Shown here: positions 1 to 7,620 of the stretch, one piece after another
Position numbering within the stretch: the first letter of the stretch is position 1
Layout: each line of letters starts with the position of its first letter
Source: Yoonia sp.
Lineage (GTDB): Bacteria; Pseudomonadota; Alphaproteobacteria; Rhodobacterales; Rhodobacteraceae
NCBI GenBank assembly: GCA_020627605.1
Contig: JAHDGO010000013.1
Coordinates: 1-15,986, forward strand
Length of the DNA: 15,986 nucleotides
Direction: 5' to 3'
Notes under the pieces: generated by a model
The model's input: the letters and a program-made list of their open reading frames with translations, nothing else
Told to the model about the DNA's origin: nothing
Database searches by the model: none
Made by a program: the position numbers and the translations under genes

Positions 1-1243
1 CATCCTCGTCCATACGGGCGATGGGTTTGTTGGTTGGTACCTCGACCACGCCAAGACCGTAGATTTCCTGAAATTCCTCTGCCTCGGTCGCCGCCGTACC
101 GGTCATACCACCCAGCTTGTCATAGAGGCGGAAGTAGTTCTGGAAGGTCACAGAGGCGAGCGTCACGTTCTCTGGCTTGATCGAACAGTTTTCTTTGGCC
201 TCGATGGCCTGATGCAGACCGTCGGACAGACGGCGGCCCACCATCATGCGGCCCGTGAATTCGTCGATCAGCACCACCTCGTCATCGCGGACGATATAGT
301 CCTTGTCGCGGGTGAACAGCTTGTGCGCACGCAGGGCCTGATTGATGTGGTGGACCAGCGTGGCACTTTCGGGGGCATAAAGCGTCTGACCTTCCGGCAG
401 CAGCCCGGCAGCCAGCAACCGCTCTTCCAGAAAATCATTGCCTTCGTCGGTGAACGTCACCTGCCGGGTCTTTTCGTCCAGCGTATAGTGATCATCGGCC
501 ACCTCTGGCACGACCTTGTCGATGGTCGCGTACATTTCTGACCGGTCCTGCGCGGGGCCAGAGATTATCAGCGGCGTCCGCGCCTCGTCGATCAGGATGC
601 TGTCGACCTCGTCCACAATCGCGAAATTGTGGGGCTTCTGGTACATCTGGCCCAGCTCGGACTTCATGTTGTCGCGCAGATAATCAAAGCCCAATTCATT
701 GTTGGTGGCGTAGGTGACGTCGCAGTTATACGCCTCGCGCTTTTCGTCGTCGGGCTGCTGCGGGACGATGACGCCGGTGGTCAGGCCCAGTGCGCCATAG
801 ACCTTGCTCATCCATTCCGCGTCGCGGCGGGCGAGGTAGTCGTTGACCGTGACGATATGCACGCCCTTGCCGGTCAACGCATTCAGATAGGCCGGGAAGG
901 TGGCGACGAGGGTCTTGCCCTCACCTGTCTTCATTTCTGCAATATTGCCCTGATGCAGAAAGATGCCGCCCAGAAGCTGCGTGTCAAAGGCACGCAGACC
1001 CAGCGCGCGCTTCGCCGCCTCGCGACAATTGGCAAAAGCCTCTGGCAGGAGCGCATCTAGGCTTTCACCGCCCATCGCACGCTTGGCCAGTTCTTCGGTC
1101 TTGTCTTTGATGCCATCATCACTGAGTTTTTCAAACTCTGCCTCAAGATCGTTGATCTTGGCCACCAGCGGTCCTGTGGCTTTGACTTTGCGGTCGTTAG
1201 CACTGCCAAAGACCTTTTTGGCAATCGTTCCGAAACCCAGCAT
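1..1243 (-). CDS. secA: SecA preprotein translocase ATPase, N-terminal part
   Basis: SecA is the cytosolic motor that pushes unfolded preproteins through the SecYEG channel using ATP. The reading frame starts at ATG 1243 and runs off the left edge with no stop, giving 414 residues of a protein usually near 900. Visible landmarks are the Walker A loop MKTGEGKT (residues 104-111), the conserved [11 protein letters not shown] stretch (131-141), the [19 protein letters not shown]alker B segment (211-229), and the substrate-crosslinking domain running to the FTGR and GGMTGTA motifs near the edge. The sequence GGAGAA lies just before the ATG as a ribosome binding site. No frameshift is seen in the visible part. 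The C-terminal helical domains and any zinc-binding tail lie outside the window. It is divergent from the exported isomerase gene at 1440. The identification is very secure. Confidence 0.98.
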   Translation of the reverse strand, partial: MLGFGTIAKKVFGSANDRKVKATGPLVAKINDLEAEFEKLSDDGIKDKTEELAKRAMGGESLDALLPEAFANCREAAKRALGLRAFDTQLLGGIFLHQGNIAEMKTGEGKTLVATFPAYLNALTGKGVHIVTVNDYLARRDAEWMSKVYGALGLTTGVIVPQQPDDEKREAYNCDVTYATNNELGFDYLRDNMKSELGQMYQKPHNFAIVDEVDSILIDEARTPLIISGPAQDRSEMYATIDKVVPEVADDHYTLDEKTRQVTFTDEGNDFLEERLLAAGLLPEGQTLYAPESATLVHHINQALRAHKLFTRDKDYIVRDDEVVLIDEFTGRMMVGRRLSDGLHQAIEAKENCSIKPENVTLASVTFQNYFRLYDKLGGMTGTAATEAEEFQEIYGLGVVEVPTNKPIARMDED

Positions 1244-1390
1244 GTTTTCTCCGGCGGCGCCGACGCGCCTGTCTGACATCTATTTGAAAGGAGGTCGCTT
1301 GTAGGCCCGTCTCAGGCCACTTAGAAGGGGCCAAGAGTTTGCAAAAACAGGCCCCCTCCGAGGCTTCATTCGGATGTAAGGGGCCGCTTG

Positions 1391-1396
1391 TATAGT
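1391..1396 (+). promoter_or_regulatory. Possible -10 box of the isomerase-argJ-mutT operon
   Basis: TATAGT resembles the TATAAT consensus at five of six positions and lies 44 bases before the preferred start codon at 1440. The matching -35 region (about 1368-1374) is poor, so the call is tentative. If correct, transcription begins near 1403 and excludes the longer GTG start at 1395, which overlaps this box. Confidence 0.3.
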
Positions 1397-1425
1397 GTCA
1401 ACGCCGCGACAGATCGCGGCACATC

Positions 1426-1431
1426 AAGGGA
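1426..1431 (+). promoter_or_regulatory. Ribosome binding site that fixes the isomerase start
   Basis: AAGGGA lies eight bases before ATG 1440. It supports that ATG rather than the in-frame GTG at 1395, and the protein then opens directly with a good signal peptide. Confidence 0.55.
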
Positions 1432-1439
1432 TCGTTTTC

Positions 1440-2285
1440 ATGCTGAAATATATGGGCTTCATGAGTGCGGGGCTGCTGTCCCTTGGCATGGCCGGCACCG
1501 CTGTCGCACAGGATGATGTGACTGTGGATATGGTCGTCGCCACTGTGGGTGAGACAGAAATCACACTGGGCGAGGTGCTGATCGCGCGCCAAAACCTGCC
1601 CCAGCAATATGCACAGTTTCCAAATGAACTGTTGTTTGATGGTCTGATCGACCAGCTTGTCCAGCAACAATTGCTGGCAGACGCGCTGGAAGAGGCACCC
1701 GAAAGCCTGCCGCTGATCCTCAAACATGAAGAGCGGACATTGCGCGCCAATGCCCTGATCAGCGAGATCGCCAATACCTCTGTCACCGAGGATGATATTG
1801 CTGCGGCGTATGAAGCCCGCTTTGCCGATGCCGAGGAAATTCCCGAATATCGCGCCAGCCACCTTTTGGTGGAAACGGAGGAAGAAGCCGCCGCGGCCAA
1901 GGCTCGCATTGACGAAGGTGCGGCCTTTGCCGATGTCGCCCGCGAGGTATCCACCGGGCCAACCGGCCCCAATGGCGGTGATCTTGGCTGGTTTGGTGCC
2001 GGTGCCATGGTGCCAGAGTTTGAGCAGCAGATCACCTCGCTAGAGATTGGCGGCGTGAGCGCGCCATTTGAAACGCAGTTCGGCTGGCATGTGGCCACGC
2101 TGGTCGAAACACGCGCCCAGCCACAGCCGACGCTGGAAGAGATGAGCCGTGAGCTGGCCGCAGAACTGCAAGAGGCCGCAATCACGGCACGACTGGAAGA
2201 GCTGGCCGCGAACACGACAATCGTTGAACCGGAAGAGGGGCAGTTTGACCCCGATCTTCTGGACCGGGTTGATCTGCTGAGATAG
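1440..2285 (+). CDS. Exported parvulin-type peptidylprolyl isomerase
   Basis: Predicted 281-residue periplasmic foldase that catalyses cis-trans isomerisation of prolyl bonds in exported proteins. Residues 1-23 form a Sec signal peptide (hydrophobic core, likely cleavage AVA|QD). Residues 25-130 resemble the helical SurA/PrsA-type N-domain that carries chaperone function. The parvulin (PpiC/rotamase) domain spans about 136-226, with HLLV (141-144), GGDLGWF (179-185) and FGWHV (214-218) as family hallmarks. A longer frame from GTG 1395 exists, but its extra residues are not signal-like and overlap a possible -10 box, so ATG 1440 was chosen. The gene is first in an operon with argJ and mutT, four bases ahead of argJ. 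Its position next to secA suits a role in export, though that link is inferred. The enzyme class is secure; its specific clients are unknown. Confidence 0.92.
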   Translation: MLKYMGFMSAGLLSLGMAGTAVAQDDVTVDMVVATVGETEITLGEVLIARQNLPQQYAQFPNELLFDGLIDQLVQQQLLADALEEAPESLPLILKHEERTLRANALISEIANTSVTEDDIAAAYEARFADAEEIPEYRASHLLVETEEEAAAAKARIDEGAAFADVAREVSTGPTGPNGGDLGWFGAGAMVPEFEQQITSLEIGGVSAPFETQFGWHVATLVETRAQPQPTLEEMSRELAAELQEAAITARLEELAANTTIVEPEEGQFDPDLLDRVDLLR

Positions 2286-2289
2286 CGCC

Positions 2290-3501
2290 ATGCAAATCTC
2301 GCCCCTCGCCCCTGCCAGCTTTCCCGATTTGCCGGATATCAACGGCGTCACCTTTGCGACGGCTGCCGCTGGCGTGAAATACAAGGGCCGGACTGACGTC
2401 ATGCTAGCCCTTTTGGCACCGGGCACCGCCGTAGCAGGGGTGTTCACACGCTCTGCCACGCGGTCAGCACCGGTGCTGGACTGTCAGGCAAAGCTGGGCG
2501 GCGATGCCAGTGGGGGCGCGGCCATCCTTGTCAACTCTGGCAACTCCAACGCCTTCACCGGGCTCGCCGGTGACGGGTCCGTCGCAGCGCTGACGGCGGC
2601 GGTGGCAGAGGCATCCAGTGTTGACGCCGCGCGTGTCTTCACTGCCTCGACCGGCGTGATCGGAGAACCGCTGCCCCATGACCGGATCACGGCACATATG
2701 GCCGATCTGGTTGCCAACCAGCAGGCAGACGGCATTGACGCCGCACGCGCCATCATGACAACCGACACATTTGCCAAAGGCGCCTGTGCCGAGATCACCG
2801 TGCATGGCCAGACCGTCAAGATTGCCGGGATCGCCAAAGGGTCCGGCATGATCGCGCCCGATATGGCGACGATGCTGGTCTATATCTTTACCGATGCGAA
2901 AATCGGGCAGAGTGCGTTGCAGGCCATGGTTGCCGGTGCGAATGACCGCACCTTCAACTGCATCACGGTGGATAGCGACACATCGACCTCTGACAGTCTG
3001 ATGGTTGCCGCGACCGGCGCATCAGGTGCGGATGTGACAGGCAACAGCGAGTTTGCGGATGCGCTGCATAGCGTCATGCTGGATCTGGCGCATCAGGTGG
3101 TGCGCGATGGCGAAGGGGCGACGAAGTTCGTGACCGTTGCGGTCAGCGGCGCAGCCGATGACGCCGACGCGCGCAAAGTGGCGCTGTCCATCGCCAACTC
3201 GCCGCTGGTCAAGACAGCCATCGCAGGTGAAGACGCGAACTGGGGGCGGATCGTCATGGCGGTCGGTAAATCAGGTGCGGTGGCCGACCGCGACAGGCTG
3301 TCGATCAGATTTGGCGATATTACCGTGGCCCGCATGGGCTGGCGCGCGCCGGATTATTCAGAAGAGGCCACCAGCGCCTACATGAAGAACGACGCGCTGG
3401 AGATCGGCGTTGACCTTGGCATCGGATCTGGCGCCAGCACGGTCTGGACCTGCGACCTGACCCATGGCTACATCAGCATCAATGCAGACTACCGGTCATG
3501 A
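2290..3501 (+). CDS. argJ: Bifunctional ornithine acetyltransferase / N-acetylglutamate synthase
   Basis: ArgJ transfers the acetyl group from N-acetylornithine to glutamate, recycling acetyl in arginine synthesis; many members also make N-acetylglutamate from acetyl-CoA. The 403-residue length is typical. The self-cleavage motif KGSGMIAPDMATML is present, with cleavage expected between Ala193 and Thr194; Thr194 becomes the catalytic nucleophile of the beta chain. Other family marks are VNSGNSNAFTG (81-91), the DSDTSTSDS stretch, GEGATKF, and the ending DLTHGYISINADYRS. The enzyme is cytosolic. The ATG lies four bases after the isomerase stop, and the gene ends in an ATGA overlap with mutT, so translation is probably coupled. 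Whether it is monofunctional or bifunctional cannot be read from sequence by eye. Confidence 0.97.
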   Translation: MQISPLAPASFPDLPDINGVTFATAAAGVKYKGRTDVMLALLAPGTAVAGVFTRSATRSAPVLDCQAKLGGDASGGAAILVNSGNSNAFTGLAGDGSVAALTAAVAEASSVDAARVFTASTGVIGEPLPHDRITAHMADLVANQQADGIDAARAIMTTDTFAKGACAEITVHGQTVKIAGIAKGSGMIAPDMATMLVYIFTDAKIGQSALQAMVAGANDRTFNCITVDSDTSTSDSLMVAATGASGADVTGNSEFADALHSVMLDLAHQVVRDGEGATKFVTVAVSGAADDADARKVALSIANSPLVKTAIAGEDANWGRIVMAVGKSGAVADRDRLSIRFGDITVARMGWRAPDYSEEATSAYMKNDALEIGVDLGIGSGASTVWTCDLTHGYISINADYRS

Positions 3502-3896
3502 AATCTGTTCTGGTTTCGGCAGTCGCGCTGATTGACGCCGATGGTCGCGTGCTGCTGGCGCAACGGCCAGAAGGGAAATCCATGGCCGGCCTGTGGGAAT
3601 TTCCCGGCGGCAAGGTCGAGGCTGGCGAAACACCCGAGGCGGCACTGATCCGCGAGCTGCAAGAAGAGCTGGGGATCGACACCTGGGCGTCTTGTCTGGC
3701 ACCGCTGACCTTTGCCAGTCACAGCTATGATGACTTTCATCTGCTCATGCCGCTCTTCGCTTGCCGGAAATGGGAAGGCACGCCACAGGCGCGGGAAGGG
3801 CAAACGCTGAAGTGGGTGCGCCCCAATGACCTGCGCAATTACCCGATGCCAGCAGCGGATATTCCGCTCATTCCGATCCTGCGGGATTGGTTGTAA
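3498..3896 (+). CDS. mutT: MutT-type Nudix hydrolase (8-oxo-dGTP diphosphatase)
   Basis: This 132-residue protein is of normal MutT size. MutT hydrolyses 8-oxo-dGTP to the monophosphate, keeping oxidised guanine out of DNA. The full Nudix box G-x5-E-x7-REL-x-EELGI is intact at residues 38-60, including Glu53, Glu56 and Glu57 for metal binding. The preceding LLAQRPEGKSMAGLWEFPGGK stretch and the later WVRPNDLRNYPMPAADIPLI segment are typical of MutT rather than other Nudix enzymes. Its ATG overlaps the argJ stop in ATGA, so it is probably translated by coupling. No strong terminator follows. Substrate is inferred from family resemblance. Confidence 0.93.
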   Translation: MKSVLVSAVALIDADGRVLLAQRPEGKSMAGLWEFPGGKVEAGETPEAALIRELQEELGIDTWASCLAPLTFASHSYDDFHLLMPLFACRKWEGTPQAREGQTLKWVRPNDLRNYPMPAADIPLIPILRDWL

Positions 3897-3977
3897 GGTC
3901 AATTTGGACTTTTAGTCTTTTATTTTCAACGACTTACAAGAAATTCACAGTTTTTCTGAGATTCTTGGAACGATCAT

Positions 3978-4001
3978 CCGGGGGCTGTGTTGAGTCCCCG
4001 G
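3978..4001 (+). other. Hairpin upstream of the acidic exported protein gene
   Basis: CCGGGGGC (3978-3985) pairs with GTCCCCGG (3994-4001), giving an 8-bp stem with one G-U pair and an 8-base loop. No run of T follows, so it is unlikely to be an intrinsic terminator of mutT. It may be part of the 5' untranslated region of the gene at 4053. Confidence 0.5.
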
Positions 4002-4003
4002 AA

Positions 4004-4028
4004 GCAGCGAGCACTCAGCCTTCGCTGC
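4004..4028 (+). other. Second hairpin upstream of the acidic exported protein gene
   Basis: GCAGCGA (4004-4010) and TCGCTGC (4022-4028) form a perfect 7-bp stem with an 11-base loop, two bases after the previous hairpin and 13 bases before the Shine-Dalgarno site. It could protect the 5' end of the mRNA or control access of ribosomes. Its role is inferred only. Confidence 0.45.
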
Positions 4029-4041
4029 AATGAACGTGAAA

Positions 4042-4046
4042 AGGAG
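4042..4046 (+). promoter_or_regulatory. Strong Shine-Dalgarno site
   Basis: AGGAG sits six bases before ATG 4053 within an A-rich stretch, close to ideal and stronger than most sites in this window. It suggests efficient translation of the small acidic protein. Confidence 0.7.
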
Positions 4047-4052
4047 TAAACA

Positions 4053-4406
4053 ATGTTTAACTTCGCAAAAACAACCGCACTCGTCGCCGCACTGGGCATG
4101 GGTACAGCCGCAACAGCCAATGGTACATTTGGCTTTCAGACAACCGTCGAAGACGACCTGACGATCCAGCTGGACCTGGTCCGCACCGACGAAGCTGGCA
4201 TCCTGGCCATCTACGACTACACAACAGGTGACTTCGGCGAGCTGCTGGGCACCGTGGATCTGAACGCTGGCGCAAACACTGACGTCATCGTGCCACTGGA
4301 CCCAAACAGCGCACAGCAGCTGGCAGCCGTCATCTATGAAGGCGAACTGAGCGACCCAACCATGGCCTCAGGCTGGATGGAACTGGACATTTCCGACGAC
4401 AGCTAA
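4053..4406 (+). CDS. Small, highly acidic exported protein of unknown function
   Basis: This 117-residue protein has a clear Sec signal peptide (residues 1-22, likely cleavage ATA|NG). The mature part is about 95 residues with 19 Asp/Glu against one basic residue (Arg44), and no His, Cys or Lys. It reads as a beta-rich fold: TIQLDLVRTDEAGILAIYD, then a GELLGTVDLNAG turn, VIVPLD, and LAAVIYEGEL. This pattern resembles the DUF7282-type small secreted domain, but I cannot confirm that. The gene stands alone: 156 bases after mutT, with upstream hairpins, a strong ribosome site and its own terminator. Codons GCA, ACA and CCA are used more than in neighbouring genes. These points suggest good expression. 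No function is assigned; cation binding or a structural role is only a guess. Confidence 0.85.
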   Translation: MFNFAKTTALVAALGMGTAATANGTFGFQTTVEDDLTIQLDLVRTDEAGILAIYDYTTGDFGELLGTVDLNAGANTDVIVPLDPNSAQQLAAVIYEGELSDPTMASGWMELDISDDS

Positions 4407-4428
4407 GCTGATCTGACGATCTGAAACG

Positions 4429-4457
4429 AAAAGGGCGGTCTTCGGACCGCCCTTTTT
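4429..4457. terminator. Bidirectional intrinsic terminator, UUCG loop
   Basis: GGGCGGTC (4433-4440) and GACCGCCC (4445-4452) form a perfect 8-bp stem closed by a TTCG tetraloop. AAAA precedes it and TTTTT follows, so it can end transcription from both sides. It serves the plus-strand gene at 4053-4406 and the minus-strand rimP-infB operon, whose last stop codon lies 25 bases away. Confidence 0.92.
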
Positions 4458-4482
4458 GTTGTTCTCTATTTCATGCCGACGA

Positions 4483-6966
4483 TCAAAGCTCGCGCTCGAC
4501 CTCTTCACGTTCAAAGATTTCGATCACGTCATTGGGGCGGATATCGTCATAGTTTTCGAACGCCATCCCGCATTCCTGACCTGACTGGACCTCTGGCACT
4601 TCGTCCTTGAAGCGCTTGAGCGTCTTCAGCGTGCCTTCGTGGATCACCACATCATCACGCAGCAGACGCACCCCGGCAGACCGGCGGGCGACGCCTTCGG
4701 TGACCAGACAGCCAGCAACCTTGCCGACGTTGGACACCTTGAAGACCTCTTTGATCGTCGCGTAGCCGATGAACTTTTCACGGATTTCCGCAGACAACAG
4801 GCCAGAGGCCGCCGCCTTCACATCGTCCACAAGGTCATAGATCACAGAGTAGTAGCGGATCTCGACACCCTTCTGGTTGGCCGTGTTACGGGCCGATGCG
4901 TTTGCACGGACGTTGAAACCAAAGACCGGCGCGCCGGACGCTTCGGCAAGGCCAATATCGGTTTCCGTGATCGCCCCAACACCAGAGTGCAGGACGCGCA
5001 CGCGCACCTCATCGTTGCCGATTTTTTCCATCGCCTGAACGATAGCTTCGGCAGAACCCTGCACGTCAGCTTTCACCACAATCGGCAATTCACTGACATT
5101 TTCGTCGGCTTTGGCGTTCGCCATCAGCTGTTCCAGCGTGGTCGCCGCACCGGCAGCGGCACGTTTTTCCTTCGCGGCCTTCTCGCGGTATTCGGCGATT
5201 TCACGTGCCTGCGCGTCAGTGTCCACGACGTTCAGAACATCGCCAGCCTCTGGTGTGCCGTTCAGGCCAAGCACCTCAACCGGGACGGCGGGACCAGCCT
5301 CACTCACCCGGTCACCCTTGTCGTTGATCAACGCACGGACCTTGCCGTACTGCTCACCCACAACAAAGATATCGCCTTGGCGCAATGTGCCGTTCTGGAC
5401 GAGCACGGTGGCAACGGGGCCACGGCCCACGTCAAGCTGTGCCTCGATCACGGCACCTTCGGCGGCACGGTTCGGGTTGGCTTTCAGTTCCAGGATTTCA
5501 GCCTGCAGCGCAATCGCTTCCAGCAGGTCATCCAGACCCTGACCGGAAATGGCCGAGACCTCGACGTCCTGCACATCACCGGACATCTTTTCGACGATGA
5601 CCTCATGCTGCAGCAGGTCAGTGCGCACCTTGTCCGGGTTCGCCTCTGGCTTGTCGATCTTGTTGATCGCCACGATCATCGGCACTTTCGCCGCCTTGGC
5701 GTGGTTGATCGCCTCAATCGTCTGCGGCATCACCGCATCGTCGGCAGCAACAACCAGCACCACGATATCCGTGACCTGTGCACCACGAGAGCGCATAGAG
5801 GTAAAGGCCGCGTGGCCCGGCGTATCGAGGAACGACAGGACAGCACCACTTTCAGTGGTCACCTGATAGGCACCGATATGCTGGGTAATCCCGCCAGCCT
5901 CGCCAGACACGACTTTCGCATTGCGGATCGCATCCAGCAGCGAGGTTTTGCCGTGGTCGACATGGCCCATGATCGTGATGATCGGTGGACGCGCTTTCAG
6001 GTCTTCGGGCTTATCCTCGACCGCCTGAAGCACGTCTTCGACGTCGGCATCAGAGACGCGGACAACGGTGTGACCGAATTCTTCGATGATCAGCTCAGCC
6101 GTATCGGCGTCGATGGTCTGGTTCTGGGTCGCCATGATGCCATTGGTCATCAGCGCCTTGACCACATCCGCCACACGTTCGGTCATGCGGTTGGCCAGCT
6201 CGGACACTGTGATTGCCTCTGGCAGGGATACCTCCCGGTAAACCTTTTCACGCTCTGCCGACTGGCCCATCGCCTTGGCGCGGGCACGGTCCTGCTTGCG
6301 CTTCATCGCGGCCATTGACCGCTGGCGGCCACCTTCGCGACCGGTCAGCGCATCGTTCAATGTCAGCTTGCCAGACCGGCGGTTATCCTCGCCACCACGT
6401 CCGGGCTTGGCTTTGCCACGGTTGTCGCGGTTGTCGTTGTCGCGGTCTGTTTTGCGTGGGCTGGCTGTCGGGCGTGTGACCGCAGCCTCGCCCGGCACAT
6501 CAGCGGCCGGCGGCGGGGCCGCCTTGGCACGTTCGGCCTCTGCGCGCTTGCGCTCTTCCTCTTCGGCCTTGGCTTTCGCACGCTCTTCACGTTCGCGATC
6601 TTCGGCCTCTTTGGCCTCGATCTCGGCACGGCGTGCCTCACGCTCTGCAGCGCGTTCCTTTTCCTCGGCTGCACGCTTGGCGGTTTCTTCAGCCTCGCGC
6701 GCCTTGGCAAGGGCAAGCGCCTTCATCCGGCGCTCCAGCTCGACATCGGAGATTCCGGCCGGACGCTTGGATGGATCGCCACCCACAGGGGCCGATTTCG
6801 CCGTTGTGCCGGCAGGTTTTGCAGCACCAGGCTTGGGCACCACAACGCGCTTGCGTTTGGTTTCCACCACGACGTTTTTGGTCCGCCCGTGGCTAAAGCT
6901 CTGCTTCACGTTCGAGGGACGTGAACCACCAAGGCCGAGTGTCTTTTTACCGTCGTTATCGCTCAT
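4483..6966 (-). CDS. infB: Translation initiation factor IF-2
   Basis: IF-2 is the GTPase that brings initiator tRNA to the 30S subunit and promotes subunit joining. The 827-residue frame shows the alphaproteobacterial N-terminal segment with [10 protein letters not shown] (21-30), a long charged helical region rich in Glu, Arg, Lys and Ala (about 74-150), a linker with Asp/Arg/Asn repeats (about 170-196), and the IF2N-like helical region before the G domain. GTPase motifs are intact: GHVDHGKT (334-341), DTPGH (381-385) and NKID (435-438). Domains II, III and the initiator-tRNA-binding C-domain follow. The ATG overlaps the upstream gene's stop in ATGA, so translation is probably coupled. It is the last gene of the operon; no rbfA or truB follows before the shared terminator at 4429-4457. 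Confidence 0.98.
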   Translation of the reverse strand: MSDNDGKKTLGLGGSRPSNVKQSFSHGRTKNVVVETKRKRVVVPKPGAAKPAGTTAKSAPVGGDPSKRPAGISDVELERRMKALALAKAREAEETAKRAAEEKERAAEREARRAEIEAKEAEDREREERAKAKAEEEERKRAEAERAKAAPPPAADVPGEAAVTRPTASPRKTDRDNDNRDNRGKAKPGRGGEDNRRSGKLTLNDALTGREGGRQRSMAAMKRKQDRARAKAMGQSAEREKVYREVSLPEAITVSELANRMTERVADVVKALMTNGIMATQNQTIDADTAELIIEEFGHTVVRVSDADVEDVLQAVEDKPEDLKARPPIITIMGHVDHGKTSLLDAIRNAKVVSGEAGGITQHIGAYQVTTESGAVLSFLDTPGHAAFTSMRSRGAQVTDIVVLVVAADDAVMPQTIEAINHAKAAKVPMIVAINKIDKPEANPDKVRTDLLQHEVIVEKMSGDVQDVEVSAISGQGLDDLLEAIALQAEILELKANPNRAAEGAVIEAQLDVGRGPVATVLVQNGTLRQGDIFVVGEQYGKVRALINDKGDRVSEAGPAVPVEVLGLNGTPEAGDVLNVVDTDAQAREIAEYREKAAKEKRAAAGAATTLEQLMANAKADENVSELPIVVKADVQGSAEAIVQAMEKIGNDEVRVRVLHSGVGAITETDIGLAEASGAPVFGFNVRANASARNTANQKGVEIRYYSVIYDLVDDVKAAASGLLSAEIREKFIGYATIKEVFKVSNVGKVAGCLVTEGVARRSAGVRLLRDDVVIHEGTLKTLKRFKDEVPEVQSGQECGMAFENYDDIRPNDVIEIFEREEVEREL

Positions 6967-7595
6967 CTGGCTTCTTTATCCTTCCCGGCGGCCATATTGC
7001 CCCCGTGCGTTTCGCGTAAACCGCGCAGCTTTGTGGCTTCCTCTACAACACGATCGCCGAGTCCACCAGTCGCAAGCGCGCCATGTATCACACTTTGCCG
7101 CCCAAATGCCAAACCCAATTCGGATGACGTCAGGCAACCGAAATAGCGGGCCCCTTCGGGCGTCCAGAGTTTTGTTTTGCCCCGTTCAGACCCGTCAGAG
7201 GCCTGCACCAGAACGCGGACCCGCTCACCCCCGGCGAGCCAGCCCTTTACCTTCTCAAACCCGCAGACCGCACGGCCCGCTTTGCGCGCCATTGCGATCA
7301 AATCCACGACGCGGCGTGCCAGCTGGCGTTCAACTTCTGCCGCCAGCCCATCGGGTACGGTGACCGGGCCCTTGGCTGCGCGGGAAAACTGGCCTTTGCC
7401 TGCCTTATCCAGCGCCGCACGGTCAGCGGTCACATACATGCCCCGGCCCGGCAGCTTGCCCAGCACATCAGGCACCACCTGACCATCAGGCCCCACAACA
7501 AAGCGGATCAGGCCAGCCTTTGGCTGCACCTCACCTGTGACGATGCACTTGCGTTCAGCATCACCGCGTTCCTTGTTATGGCCACCACGCGCCAT
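6963..7595 (-). CDS. YlxR-like (DUF448) / L7Ae-type fused RNA-binding protein
   Basis: A 210-residue basic cytosolic protein between nusA and infB. The N-terminal part holds the YlxR/DUF448 signature RKCIVTGE (15-22) and LPGRGMYVT (48-56). The second part, from [12 protein letters not shown] (96-107), looks like an L7Ae/L30e-type RNA-binding domain. This two-domain form is the usual alphaproteobacterial version and is thought to bind RNA in ribosome or transcription work, but its exact role is unclear. A longer frame reaching 7673 would enter the nusA coding region; ATG 7595, 25 bases after the nusA stop, was chosen because homology-like sequence begins soon after it. The tail is basic and Gly/Lys-rich, and the stop overlaps the infB start. 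Confidence 0.9.
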   Translation of the reverse strand: MARGGHNKERGDAERKCIVTGEVQPKAGLIRFVVGPDGQVVPDVLGKLPGRGMYVTADRAALDKAGKGQFSRAAKGPVTVPDGLAAEVERQLARRVVDLIAMARKAGRAVCGFEKVKGWLAGGERVRVLVQASDGSERGKTKLWTPEGARYFGCLTSSELGLAFGRQSVIHGALATGGLGDRVVEEATKLRGLRETHGGNMAAGKDKEAR

Positions 7596-7620
7596 CTGCG
7601 ATCCCAAGGGAGGCCTGAGA

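Larger units (their letters stand above)
1244..1439. promoter_or_regulatory. Divergent control region between secA and the isomerase operon
   Basis: This 196-base gap must hold the start signals of both secA (leftward) and the isomerase-argJ-mutT operon (rightward). The octamer AAGGGGCC occurs twice in direct orientation, at 1325-1332 and 1378-1385, and the complementary GGCCCC lies between them at 1350-1355. The first copy and GGCCCC can form a 6-bp stem with a 17-base loop. I could not find a convincing promoter for secA. The role of the repeat is unknown; it could be a regulator site or chance in GC-rich DNA. Confidence 0.45.

Noticed and set aside
1395..1439. GTG start extending the isomerase by 15 residues
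   Set aside because: It overlaps a possible -10 box, places non-signal residues before the signal peptide, and ATG 1440 has a better ribosome site.
3907..3926. Weak terminator after mutT (GACT-TTT-AGTC then T-rich tract)
   Set aside because: The stem has only four pairs; too weak to call as a terminator.
4639..6318. 559-codon open frame on the plus strand
   Set aside because: It lies wholly antisense to infB, whose protein is unmistakable. The translation is rich in His, Arg and Asp without any domain, as expected for a shadow frame in GC-rich DNA.
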